64,000 bases of DNA from Halomonas sp. (lineage in GTDB: Bacteria > Pseudomonadota > Gammaproteobacteria > Pseudomonadales > Halomonadaceae): the NCBI RefSeq assembly GCF_029263665.1, contig NZ_JAJUFQ010000006.1, positions 62,001 to 126,000 on the forward strand, given 5' to 3'. Below are positions 48,367-56,211 of the stretch, in pieces (position 1 is the first letter of the stretch; the number at the start of each line of letters is the position of its first letter). The translations under genes and the position numbers were made by a program. The notes beneath the pieces are model-generated. The model saw only the letters and a list, made by a program, of their open reading frames with translations, ran no database searches and had not been told where the DNA came from.

Positions 48367-50373
48367 ATGAGCGCTGATGCTTCCCACTCCCCGATTGTCC
48401 CTGGCAGTGAGGCCAATCATTCTCGTCTGGTGCTATGGCTGATCACCTTGGTGGCGGTGGGGTTGTCGCTGTTTCAACTTTATTCGGCAGGGATTCAGCC
48501 GCTGGGGTTGTTCTATCAGCGCAGTATCCATCTGTCTCTGGTCATGATGTTGGCATTCCTGATGTTCCCGCTATTCGGGCCCAAGCGCTCCCGTGGGGTC
48601 ATCGGAGGAATCATCGACATGGCCTTCTTCTTCGGAGCGGTGTTTACCGGTGGATACCTGGCATGGAATCTGGATGCCATCTTCAACCGTGCAGGATTCT
48701 GGACGCAAACCGACATCATGGCGGGCATCGTGGCCACCGTTACTGTGCTGGAAGCCAGCCGGCGTGCAGTTGGCCTGGGCATGACGATAATCGGCATCAT
48801 TGCCATCCTGTACGCTTTTGCTGGACCTCGCGGCGAGCTGCCCTGGTTGGGTGAGTGGCTTCCGGGCATCCTGCAACATCGTGGATATAACCTGGACCGT
48901 GTCGTCGGCCAGCTCTATCTGGGGCAGGAGGGGATCTTTGGCCTGCCGATGGGGGTGGCGGCCACCTATATCTTCATTTTCGTGCTGTTTGGTGCATTTC
49001 TCGAAATCACGGGGGCGGGCAAGTTCTTTATCGATCTGGCCTACGCCGCGACTGGCCGGCAGCGTGGCGGCCCAGCCAAGGCTGCCGTGATTGCTTCTGC
49101 TGGCATGGGGTCCATTTCCGGCAGCGCCATCGCTAATGTGGTGACAACGGGCGCCTTCACCATCCCGCTGATGAAGAAGCTGGGTTACAAGCCCCACCAG
49201 GCTGGTGGCATCGAAGCCGCTGCTTCCACTGGTGGGCAGATCATGCCACCTTTGATGGGGGCTGGGGCCTTCCTGATTGCTGAGTACACCCGGGTACCTT
49301 ACCTGGAGATCGTCAAGGTCAGCATTCTGCCTGCCATCATGTATTTCGGTACTGTCTACCTGTTCGTGCATATCATTGCGCTCAAGGAAGGCATGCAGGG
49401 CATGGCCAAGGAAGAACTGCCGCAGATGAGCGATGTGCTGAAAAGTGGCTGGCACTTCCTGTTGCCGCTCGCCGTGCTGGTATGGCTACTGGTGATGAAC
49501 ATGTCACCAATGCGAGTGGGGTTCTATGCCATTGTCTGCATGCTGCTGGTGGCCATATTGCGCTTTGCCGTGTGGTTCTTCTTTGTCGCACCGAAGGAAG
49601 GCCAGCCAGTAAATGGAGAGCGTCTGGGCACTGCCTGCCGCAATGGCCTGTTGAAACTGGTAGAAGGACTGGAACTGGGGGCCCGCAATGCAGTGGCTGT
49701 GTCCATGGCTTGCGCCGTGGCCGGCATTATCGTCGGTATCGTTGGCCTTACGGGGTTGGGACTCAAGTTCTCTGCCATGATGATGGCGTTTTCCGGCGGT
49801 CACCTGTTGCTGGCCCTGGTCATGGTGCTGCTGGCCAGCCTGGTGCTGGGAATGGGCCTACCGGTGACGGCGGCGTATATCGTGCTGATCGTGCTGGTGG
49901 GGCCGGGATTGTCCAATGAGTTCGGTGTTCCGTTGATCATCGCGCACCTGGTGGTGTTCTGGTATTCCCAGGATTCCAACGTCACGCCTCCCATTGCCCT
50001 GGCGGGGTTCGCGGGGGCGGCAATTGCCGGTGCCAAGCCGATGGCGACCAGCTTCCAGGCCTGGAAGTTTGCCAAGGGGCTCTATCTGGTACCGTTGTTC
50101 ATGGTCTATAACCCCGAGATCATCATCGGTGGCCCGGTCTATATCCTGGTCTGGAAAGCCATCACCGGGATCCTGGCGCTTGCCGCTTTTGCCGCTGTTC
50201 TGGAAGGCTATCTATTTGACCGCATACCCATCTGGCAGCGTGTACTGCTGTTGCCGGCCATCATCGGCGTCTTTACTCCCTCGTTGGTCTACGATGTCGC
50301 CGGTGCTGCGGTAATGCTGCTGATCATCGTGGCCAACTGGTGGCAGACGCGGGCCAAGGCTTCTACCGCATAG
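48367..50373 (+). CDS. TRAP transporter permease, DctQ-DctM (4TM/12TM) fusion
   Basis: A 668-residue inner-membrane protein: an N-terminal DctQ-like part (about 20-180, four hydrophobic segments) fused to a DctM-like part (about 185-650, ITAGGKFFIDL-like ITGAGKFFIDLA, GSISGSAIANVVTTGAFTIP, and PPLMGAGAFLIAEYT). The fusion type goes with TAXI receptors. It uses a sodium gradient to import carboxylates. GGGAGGAATCC precedes ATG 48367; the frame extends to 48328. It starts 55 bases after the DUF1850 stop. Confidence 0.93.
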   Translation: MSADASHSPIVPGSEANHSRLVLWLITLVAVGLSLFQLYSAGIQPLGLFYQRSIHLSLVMMLAFLMFPLFGPKRSRGVIGGIIDMAFFFGAVFTGGYLAWNLDAIFNRAGFWTQTDIMAGIVATVTVLEASRRAVGLGMTIIGIIAILYAFAGPRGELPWLGEWLPGILQHRGYNLDRVVGQLYLGQEGIFGLPMGVAATYIFIFVLFGAFLEITGAGKFFIDLAYAATGRQRGGPAKAAVIASAGMGSISGSAIANVVTTGAFTIPLMKKLGYKPHQAGGIEAAASTGGQIMPPLMGAGAFLIAEYTRVPYLEIVKVSILPAIMYFGTVYLFVHIIALKEGMQGMAKEELPQMSDVLKSGWHFLLPLAVLVWLLVMNMSPMRVGFYAIVCMLLVAILRFAVWFFFVAPKEGQPVNGERLGTACRNGLLKLVEGLELGARNAVAVSMACAVAGIIVGIVGLTGLGLKFSAMMMAFSGGHLLLALVMVLLASLVLGMGLPVTAAYIVLIVLVGPGLSNEFGVPLIIAHLVVFWYSQDSNVTPPIALAGFAGAAIAGAKPMATSFQAWKFAKGLYLVPLFMVYNPEIIIGGPVYILVWKAITGILALAAFAAVLEGYLFDRIPIWQRVLLLPAIIGVFTPSLVYDVAGAAVMLLIIVANWWQTRAKASTA

Positions 50374-50395
50374 ACAGGAGGGTAGCAGCACCATG

Positions 50396-50429
50396 AAAGC
50401 CTCCATGCCTGATGGCATGGGGGCTTTTT
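50396..50429 (+). terminator. Strong intrinsic terminator after the TRAP operon
   Basis: 14-bp stem (AAAGCCTCCATGCC with GGCATGGGGGCTTT, one G-T pair), loop TGAT, then TTTTT. Shared with the convergent lipoprotein gene. Confidence 0.9.
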
Positions 50430-50472
50430 ACATGAAGTCTTTGTTCGGGGCGATTAAAGGAGGGCGTCGGGA

Positions 50473-51117
50473 TCACTGTGCGGGGGTGTCGTTGCTCCCA
50501 TCCACGGCAGGTTGCTCTGGGTTCTGCGCATCCACGGATTGCTCGCTGATGGCATCCAGGTTTTCAGCAGCTTCCACTTCTTCCTGTGTGGGCTCATCAC
50601 CACTGGACAGCAGTTGCTCCTGAGCCTGTTGCAGACTTGCTCCCTGAGCCTGTCCGTTGGCGCCTACCGGGTGCAGGACAATGGCAACCTCGCTTTGGTC
50701 GGCATCGCTGCCAACACTGACCAGATAGGCATCGGTGGTGGTCCATTTCAGCTCGCCATTGGCGTCGCGAATTTCAGCGCGGAGGATATGGCGATGGCTG
50801 GGGTCTACCTCATCACTTGCATAATCCAGATGAAAATCCGCGGAGCTCTGGTCCATGTCGACACGGGTTTCCGCGATGACCTTTGCGGGGGCATCAGCCA
50901 GTGTCACATCATTCAGGCTGACAACGACCTGGGCGTCATCCGCTAGAGACTGGTCGCTGTTAGCGAGGCTCAAGGTGCCGGTCAGAGTCTGCTCATGGTT
51001 CGCTTGACCGGCACTGGCAGTGTTGCTGTCCGAGGTCTTTTCGGCATTGCCGTCACCACAGCCGGCCAAGGCCAGGCTGGTTGACAGGGCGGCAATGAGC
51101 AACAGGGAGCGTTTCAT
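50473..51117 (-). CDS. YbaY-like lipoprotein
   Basis: A 214-residue lipoprotein: signal peptide and lipobox LAGC, mature from C19 (CGDGNAEK). The middle (about 50-155) is a beta-domain with LTGTLSLANSD...VVVSLNDVTLADAPAKVIAETR, resembling the YbaY/YscW-type fold of E. coli YbaY. The C-terminal 50 residues are Gln/Glu/Asp-rich and probably disordered (ASLQQAQEQLLSSGDEPTQEE). AAGGAG precedes ATG 51117. Role unknown; likely outer-membrane inner leaflet or periplasmic face. Confidence 0.72.
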   Translation of the reverse strand: MKRSLLLIAALSTSLALAGCGDGNAEKTSDSNTASAGQANHEQTLTGTLSLANSDQSLADDAQVVVSLNDVTLADAPAKVIAETRVDMDQSSADFHLDYASDEVDPSHRHILRAEIRDANGELKWTTTDAYLVSVGSDADQSEVAIVLHPVGANGQAQGASLQQAQEQLLSSGDEPTQEEVEAAENLDAISEQSVDAQNPEQPAVDGSNDTPAQ

Positions 51118-51363
51118 GGGCTCTCTCCTTGAAAATCGGTAAATACTGTCTGTCGTCATATCGATTCATGCCGCAATGTGGATGCACCCTATCAGATGAA
51201 TGGGGATAAAGGGCGAACATTACTGTCGTTCTGCGGCGACATGCATCGTGGGAGAGGTAGTCGTCCCTCGGCTCTGCTAGACTATGCCGCTTCTCATTCG
51301 TTCACTCGTTGCGGCAAAATTTTTTATCATTGCCGCTATCTGTCGTTTTCCGAGGAGCAGCAG

Positions 51364-51870
51364 ATGCCATCAACAAGCCCGTCACCCCGTGTTGGTGTGA
51401 TCATGGGATCCAAATCAGATTGGCCAATCATGGAACATGCAGTTTCCATGCTGGAGCGCCTTGGGGTGCCTTATGAGACCCGAGTGGTGTCTGCTCATCG
51501 AACGCCGGATCTCCTGTTCGAGTATGCCAAGACCGCGGCGGATCGAGGGTTGCAGGTGATTGTGGCCGGTGCTGGTGGTGCTGCTCATCTCCCAGGAATG
51601 GTGGCTTCCCAGACGGCTCTGCCTGTTCTTGGGGTGCCGGTAGAATCGAAGTCCCTGAAGGGGCTGGATTCCTTGCTCTCCATCGTTCAGATGCCTGGAG
51701 GCATTGCGGTCGGGACCTTGGCCATTGGCAAGGCCGGGGCAACCAATGCAGGGCTGTTGGCTGCTCAGATCGTCGGACTTGGTGATGCCGGGATACGCAG
51801 CGCGGTGGAAGCTTTCCGTGCCGAACAGACACAAACGGTACTCGACAATCCCGATCCTAGCCAGCCGTAA
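51364..51870 (+). CDS. purE: N5-carboxyaminoimidazole ribonucleotide mutase
   Basis: Converts N5-CAIR to CAIR in purine synthesis, acting on the product of PurK. The 168-residue protein has [11 protein letters not shown] (about 11-21), RVVSAHRTP (about 40-48) and [11 protein letters not shown] (about 68-78), all signatures of class I PurE. GAGGAG is 6 bases before ATG 51364; an upstream open extension is not conserved. purK follows after 36 bases. Confidence 0.96.
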   Translation: MPSTSPSPRVGVIMGSKSDWPIMEHAVSMLERLGVPYETRVVSAHRTPDLLFEYAKTAADRGLQVIVAGAGGAAHLPGMVASQTALPVLGVPVESKSLKGLDSLLSIVQMPGGIAVGTLAIGKAGATNAGLLAAQIVGLGDAGIRSAVEAFRAEQTQTVLDNPDPSQP

Positions 51871-51906
51871 GCAAGTTGCGTGAGGATGTTGTGTGAGGAT
51901 AAAGCA

Positions 51907-53028
51907 ATGAAGATTGGCGTTCTCGGTGCAGGCCAGCTTGGCCGCATGTTGGCATTGGCGGGATACCCGTTGGCCAACCAGTTCACTTTTCTGGATACCA
52001 CGGGGCACCCGAGCGCTGGTATCGGTGATGTGATGATTGATACCGACCACAAGCACCTGGAAGCATTTCTCTCCCAGGTTGATCTGGTGACCTACGAGTT
52101 TGAGCATCTTCCCGTGGCCCTGGTCCAGGACATCGAGTCCGAGAAGCCGGTTTATCCCTCCAGTGAAGCGATTCGAATTTGCCAGAACCGTGCTGAGGAA
52201 AAGGCATTGTTCGATCGCCTGTCGATTCCCACTCCGGACTACCGTCTGGTGGACAGTGCCGAGGCTCTGGAACAGGCCGCTCGAGAGCTAGGGACTCCAG
52301 TCGTTGCCAAGTCCATCACTGAAGGCTATGACGGCAAAGGGCAGGCGGTTCTACGCGATCCGTCCGAGGCGACAGAAGCCTGGCAGCGCATCAATCATCC
52401 GCGCCTGATCGTGGAATCATTCGTCGACTTTGTCCGTGAAGTTTCCATCATCGCTGTGCGTGGTCGTGACGGCCAGGTGGTGTTCTATCCCATGGCCGAA
52501 AATGTCCATGTAGATGGTATCCTGCGCTATTCACTGGCTCCCATGCCGGATCTGGATGATGCCGTTCAGCATACGGCTGATGGTTATATCCGGGCGTTGC
52601 TGGATGAACTCGATTATGTCGGTGTTCTGACGCTGGAACTCTTCCAATGCGCCGATGGCAGCCTGCTGGCCAATGAAATGGCTCCGCGAGTGCACAATTC
52701 GGGGCATTGGAGCATGGATGGTGCCGTGACCAGCCAGTTCGAGAATCATCTACGTGCGATTCAAGGGTTGCCGCTGGGCGATACCAGCGCGCGTATGCCG
52801 ACCTGCATGATTAATGTGATCGGTCGCGAGGCAGACCCGGCTGCAGTATTGGCCATTGAAGATGCTCACCTGCATCGTTACGACAAGAGCGAGAGAGCAG
52901 GGCGCAAACTGGGCCATATCAATCTGGTTGCTCCGACGCATGAGGCGCTGCTGGAAAAGGTTCGCGCCTGTGCAACACTTGTGCCGGATGCTCCTGCGCC
53001 ACGCTTCAGTTTCGAAGGAAAGGAGTAA
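51907..53028 (+). CDS. purK: N5-carboxyaminoimidazole ribonucleotide synthase
   Basis: ATP-grasp enzyme making N5-CAIR from AIR, ATP and bicarbonate. The 373-residue product starts MKIGVLGAGQLGRML, and has the ATP-grasp motif KSITEGYDGKGQAVL and EMAPRVHNSGHWSMDGA (metal and product site). GAGGAT precedes ATG 51907; the 9-codon extension was rejected. purE-purK is one operon; PurC takes CAIR next. Confidence 0.96.
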   Translation: MKIGVLGAGQLGRMLALAGYPLANQFTFLDTTGHPSAGIGDVMIDTDHKHLEAFLSQVDLVTYEFEHLPVALVQDIESEKPVYPSSEAIRICQNRAEEKALFDRLSIPTPDYRLVDSAEALEQAARELGTPVVAKSITEGYDGKGQAVLRDPSEATEAWQRINHPRLIVESFVDFVREVSIIAVRGRDGQVVFYPMAENVHVDGILRYSLAPMPDLDDAVQHTADGYIRALLDELDYVGVLTLELFQCADGSLLANEMAPRVHNSGHWSMDGAVTSQFENHLRAIQGLPLGDTSARMPTCMINVIGREADPAAVLAIEDAHLHRYDKSERAGRKLGHINLVAPTHEALLEKVRACATLVPDAPAPRFSFEGKE

Positions 53029-53067
53029 GCTACGGGCTACGAGCCAAGAGCCAAGAGCAGTAAAGGA

Positions 53068-53092
53068 ATCCGGCCCCAATCAGGGGCCGGAT
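53068..53092 (+). terminator. Hairpin terminator after purK
   Basis: 10-bp stem (ATCCGGCCCC with GGGGCCGGAT) and loop AATCA, shared with the convergent yeiH-like gene. Confidence 0.7.
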
Positions 53093-53152
53093 GTGTATCG
53101 GGCCACTGGGCAACGGCTCGGCATTGAGCTGCTCGTGGCTTGATACTGCTGT

Positions 53153-54166
53153 TTATCCCATCAAGACCCAACTGGCCGTTCCACCACCGATGATCAGCAG
53201 CATGAACAGGATCAGGGCCAGCAGGAAAGGCTTTACTCCCAGTGCCTTGAGCTTTTCCATGCGCGTATTGAGTCCCAGGGCGGCCATGGCCATGGTCAGG
53301 GACAGTTGCCCCACCAGCACGAGCCCATCATGTAGCCCGGCGGGAATCACCTCCAGGCTGTTGACGCCGACCATGACGATGAAGCCCAGGGCAAACCAGG
53401 GAATCACCAGTTTTCCCTTCTCGGCTACCTGACCGGCATCTGCAGACGCGCTTGCCGCAGCATGATGACGTAACCACCATTGACCTACGATCAACAGGAA
53501 GGGGACCAGCAGCATCACCCGGACCAGCTTGACGATGACGGCATTGGCCAGTGCGGTGGGGCCTACGGCATCACCTGCGGCGACGACCTGGGCAACTTCA
53601 TGGATGGTGGCACCGATATAGACACCGAACAGGCCTTCATTCATGCCCAGCCACGGGTACATCATCGGGTACAGCAGCATGGCCAGTGAGCCGAACAGAA
53701 CGACGGTAGCCACTGCCATGGAAGCGGCGGCAGGGCGGGAGCGAATGGTGGATTCTGTGGCCAGGACGGCTGCGGCACCGCAGATGGCGCTGCCGGCACA
53801 GGTCAAGAGTGTCGTTTCGCGATCCATGCCCAGCAGACGAGTGCCAATCATGTAACCGGCGATCAGGATGCTGGTGATCACCAGTGCATCGAGCAGCAAG
53901 ACCTTGGGGCCAAGGTCCAGCACTTGAGTAAAGGTCAGTGACAGACCAAACAGCACGATGCCACCGCGCAATAGCCAGCGAGTGGCAAAGGCCAGTCCTG
54001 GCTGCGCGACCTCGAGTGTCTGCTTGAGAGGCAGGTTGCCGACGATGATCCCGAGCAGCAAGGCAAAGACCAGAGGGCTGACACCGCTGGCGGCAATGAA
54101 CGGCACTTTGGCCAGCCCGAAGCCGAGCAAGGTGAGCAGTGCACAGAACAGCAGCCCTTTTGACAT
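53153..54166 (-). CDS. yeiH: YeiH-family (UPF0324) putative exporter
   Basis: A 337-residue inner-membrane protein with about ten hydrophobic segments, of the UPF0324/YeiH family. The conserved helices hold LTCAGSAICGAAAVLATESTI (about 119-139), and VGATIHEVAQVVAAG-like YIGATIHEVAQVVAAG (about 182-197). Family members are proposed sulfate/sulfite or taurine-derived exporters. AGGGGC precedes ATG. It is divergent from a YeiE-like LysR regulator, as in E. coli. Confidence 0.88.
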   Translation of the reverse strand: MSKGLLFCALLTLLGFGLAKVPFIAASGVSPLVFALLLGIIVGNLPLKQTLEVAQPGLAFATRWLLRGGIVLFGLSLTFTQVLDLGPKVLLLDALVITSILIAGYMIGTRLLGMDRETTLLTCAGSAICGAAAVLATESTIRSRPAAASMAVATVVLFGSLAMLLYPMMYPWLGMNEGLFGVYIGATIHEVAQVVAAGDAVGPTALANAVIVKLVRVMLLVPFLLIVGQWWLRHHAAASASADAGQVAEKGKLVIPWFALGFIVMVGVNSLEVIPAGLHDGLVLVGQLSLTMAMAALGLNTRMEKLKALGVKPFLLALILFMLLIIGGGTASWVLMG

Positions 54167-54219
54167 GTTGGTAGCCCCTCGATGATGGATGAGCTCAGTC
54201 TAGGGTTGCTTATGCCAAA

Positions 54220-54236
54220 TTATTATCAGTAAATAA
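54220..54236. promoter_or_regulatory. Candidate LysR operator between yeiH and the YeiE-like gene
   Basis: TTATT-ATCAGTA-AATAA inverted repeat (5-bp arms) in the 96-base AT-rich divergent spacer; it contains T-N11-A. Weak but correctly placed. Confidence 0.4.
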
Positions 54237-54262
54237 CGAATCCACTCTTCGGTAAAACCGAT

Positions 54263-55219
54263 ATGCGATCTCACATCACTCTGCGTCAACTCGAGATCTT
54301 TGTTGCTGTCGCCCGGCTAGGAACCGTCAGCGCCGCGTCTCAACGTCTCAGCCTGTCCCAATCGGCCACCAGCCAGGGGTTATCCGACCTTGAGCATCAA
54401 CTGGGAGTACCGCTGTTCGAACGTCCAGGGAGACGCTTGTCCCTGAATGACATGGGGCATCGCCTACTGCCTCGTGCCGAGCAACTACTGGATGGACTGG
54501 CGGACTTTGTTGCGGCTGCCGAGGAGCCAGGGGATAACCTGCACGGTACCTTGGTGATTTCGGCCAGTGCCACCATCGGCACTTATCTGTTGCCGCCACT
54601 GGCAGGTGAGTTCGGTTCTCTGCACCCGGGGGTGGATTTGCGCCTGCGCCTGCGCAATACCGGAGAAGTGATTTCCGATGTGCAGCGTTTCGATGCGGAT
54701 CTGGGATTGATCGAAGGGCGCTGCCATGAGCCAGGACTGATCAGCGAGCCCTGGTGCGAGGATAGGATGGAAATCGTCTGTGCCCCGGGGCATCCTCTGG
54801 CCGGCAAGATGCTTGTCGAAGAGGATGACCTGGCCGCAGAGCAGTGGATTCTGCGTGAACCGGGATCGGGATCCCGCGAGGTACTGGAAGCGGCGGTCCT
54901 GCCCAGGCTGATACGTCTCAGGGTGCGTATGGAATTGGGACAGCATGAGGCAATAAAGCAAGCGGTGGCAGCGGGATTGGGGCTGGGGTGTCTGTCGCGC
55001 TTGAGTGTACGTGGCGAGCTGGAGAGAGGAGAGCTCAAGGCGCTGCCTCATGATCTGCCCCTGACACGTCATTTTTCCCTAGTGTGGCACTCGGATCGCT
55101 ATCGCAGTCCGGCGTGGCAGGCGTTCAAGGTGTTTCTGGGAGAACGGCGACCAGGGGCATCTTGTCCAGACGAGGAGCAGGAAGGGAGCAAGAGAAAAGA
55201 GAAGGGGAGTGAGGCATGA
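54263..55219 (+). CDS. yeiE: YeiE-like LysR-family regulator
   Basis: A 318-residue LysR-type regulator. The N-terminal helix-turn-helix is ITLRQLEIFVAVARLGTVSAASQRLSLSQSATSQ (about 5-38), followed by a co-inducer domain. The divergent partner is yeiH, so it most likely activates or represses that gene. In E. coli, YeiE responds to sulfite-related stress. The ATG at 54263 has no clear ribosome site; a 5-bp hairpin (TCGGT/ACCGA, 54249-54261) sits just before it. The C-terminal 20 residues are charged (DEEQEGSKRKEKGS). Confidence 0.83.
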   Translation: MRSHITLRQLEIFVAVARLGTVSAASQRLSLSQSATSQGLSDLEHQLGVPLFERPGRRLSLNDMGHRLLPRAEQLLDGLADFVAAAEEPGDNLHGTLVISASATIGTYLLPPLAGEFGSLHPGVDLRLRLRNTGEVISDVQRFDADLGLIEGRCHEPGLISEPWCEDRMEIVCAPGHPLAGKMLVEEDDLAAEQWILREPGSGSREVLEAAVLPRLIRLRVRMELGQHEAIKQAVAAGLGLGCLSRLSVRGELERGELKALPHDLPLTRHFSLVWHSDRYRSPAWQAFKVFLGERRPGASCPDEEQEGSKRKEKGSEA

Positions 55220-55233
55220 TCCTCACTCCCCTT
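55202..55233 (+). terminator. Terminator overlapping the end of the YeiE-like gene
   Basis: Perfect 13-bp stem (AAGGGGAGTGAGG with CCTCACTCCCCTT) around CATGAT, so that the stop TGA lies in the loop. Shared with the convergent TraX-like gene. Confidence 0.75.
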
Positions 55234-55267
55234 GCTGGCGTCGTGTCTTGTCTTCTAGAGGCTAGAC

Positions 55268-56068
55268 TCAGGGATACGCAGCGTTGCCGGTCCACAGCAG
55301 AATGGCGGCGATGACGGCAAAGTGCCCTGGATACCAGGCCAGCCATAGACGACGGGGCATCTTTATTGTTGCTTCTGGCACCATGCGATGAACGCCGGAC
55401 GCCATCAGCAGTACACAGAAGGTGGTGGCAACGGTAATGGATTTGGCCATGTCAGAACTGTTCATCATTCCGGCAATGGCAAGTATCGGCAGGCAGGCAG
55501 CAACCGCTTCCAGACGTTCCAGCATGCTGTTTCCACCACGGTGAAGCTGGCGCACAGCAAGCATGAAGAATGGCACCAGCAGCAGCCCTTCATGTCCATA
55601 CTCCACCCAGAAGCCTGCAATATACCAGGCGCAGGCCACGCCCAGGGTTTCCAGTGCCAGGCGTGGATAGCCCAACTGTTGGGCCTCCATGCGACGAGTC
55701 AACTGCATCAACCAGGCCCCGGCCAACAAGCCAAGGGTGAGGGTGAAGCAGATATTGAGCTGGAACAATGCTTCCCGTGGCATCAACTGATAGGGCAACT
55801 GAGCGATCAGGCCGATCACCAGGGTGCGACGTGCATAGCGAACCGGGTCCCGGGTGTTGAACAGGCCGTGCCAGGCGACCATGCCGGCAAACAGAGGGAA
55901 GGCAATGCGTCCGACGCTGCTGTCGACCCACCCCAGACCCCAGCTGTCGGTTGCCAGGTAGCGGGCCACATGGTCCAGGGTCATGGTGATCAATGCCAGC
56001 CACTGTCCCCAGCCTGTCCAGGCGGATGAAGGGCGAGCCAGAGAAGAGGCAGCAGCAGTATGGGGCAT
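55268..56068 (-). CDS. TraX-family membrane protein
   Basis: A 266-residue integral membrane protein with about eight hydrophobic segments. WLALITMTLDHVARYL (about 22-37) and GRIAFPLFAGMVAWH (about 54-68) are TraX features. TraX acetylates F-pilin, but chromosomal members are common and their role is unknown; no conjugation genes are near. ATG 56068 (MPHTAAASS) has AGGGAA upstream; the 75-codon extension to 56293 is not supported. Confidence 0.78.
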   Translation of the reverse strand: MPHTAAASSLARPSSAWTGWGQWLALITMTLDHVARYLATDSWGLGWVDSSVGRIAFPLFAGMVAWHGLFNTRDPVRYARRTLVIGLIAQLPYQLMPREALFQLNICFTLTLGLLAGAWLMQLTRRMEAQQLGYPRLALETLGVACAWYIAGFWVEYGHEGLLLVPFFMLAVRQLHRGGNSMLERLEAVAACLPILAIAGMMNSSDMAKSITVATTFCVLLMASGVHRMVPEATIKMPRRLWLAWYPGHFAVIAAILLWTGNAAYP

Positions 56069-56211
56069 GAAGGATTCCCTGTAATGGAAGCGGTATTTCT
56101 GGAACAAGGTCTTGAGACTACTGTTCGATAGCCAAGTTCCGACTCGGTCAGGAGCCTGCCAGGCCAAGTTCCAATCCACCATTATACGGGAGCTTCTTGC
56201 TTTGCGGCGCG

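Noticed and set aside
51160..51363. Search for a PurR box before purE (and also purL and purC)
   Set aside because: No ACGCAAACGTTTNCGT-like palindrome is visible; the purine genes here do not appear to share an E. coli-type operator.
55268..56068. Conjugation-related locus suggested by TraX
   Set aside because: No other tra genes, origin of transfer or integrase is present; chromosomal TraX homologues are common.
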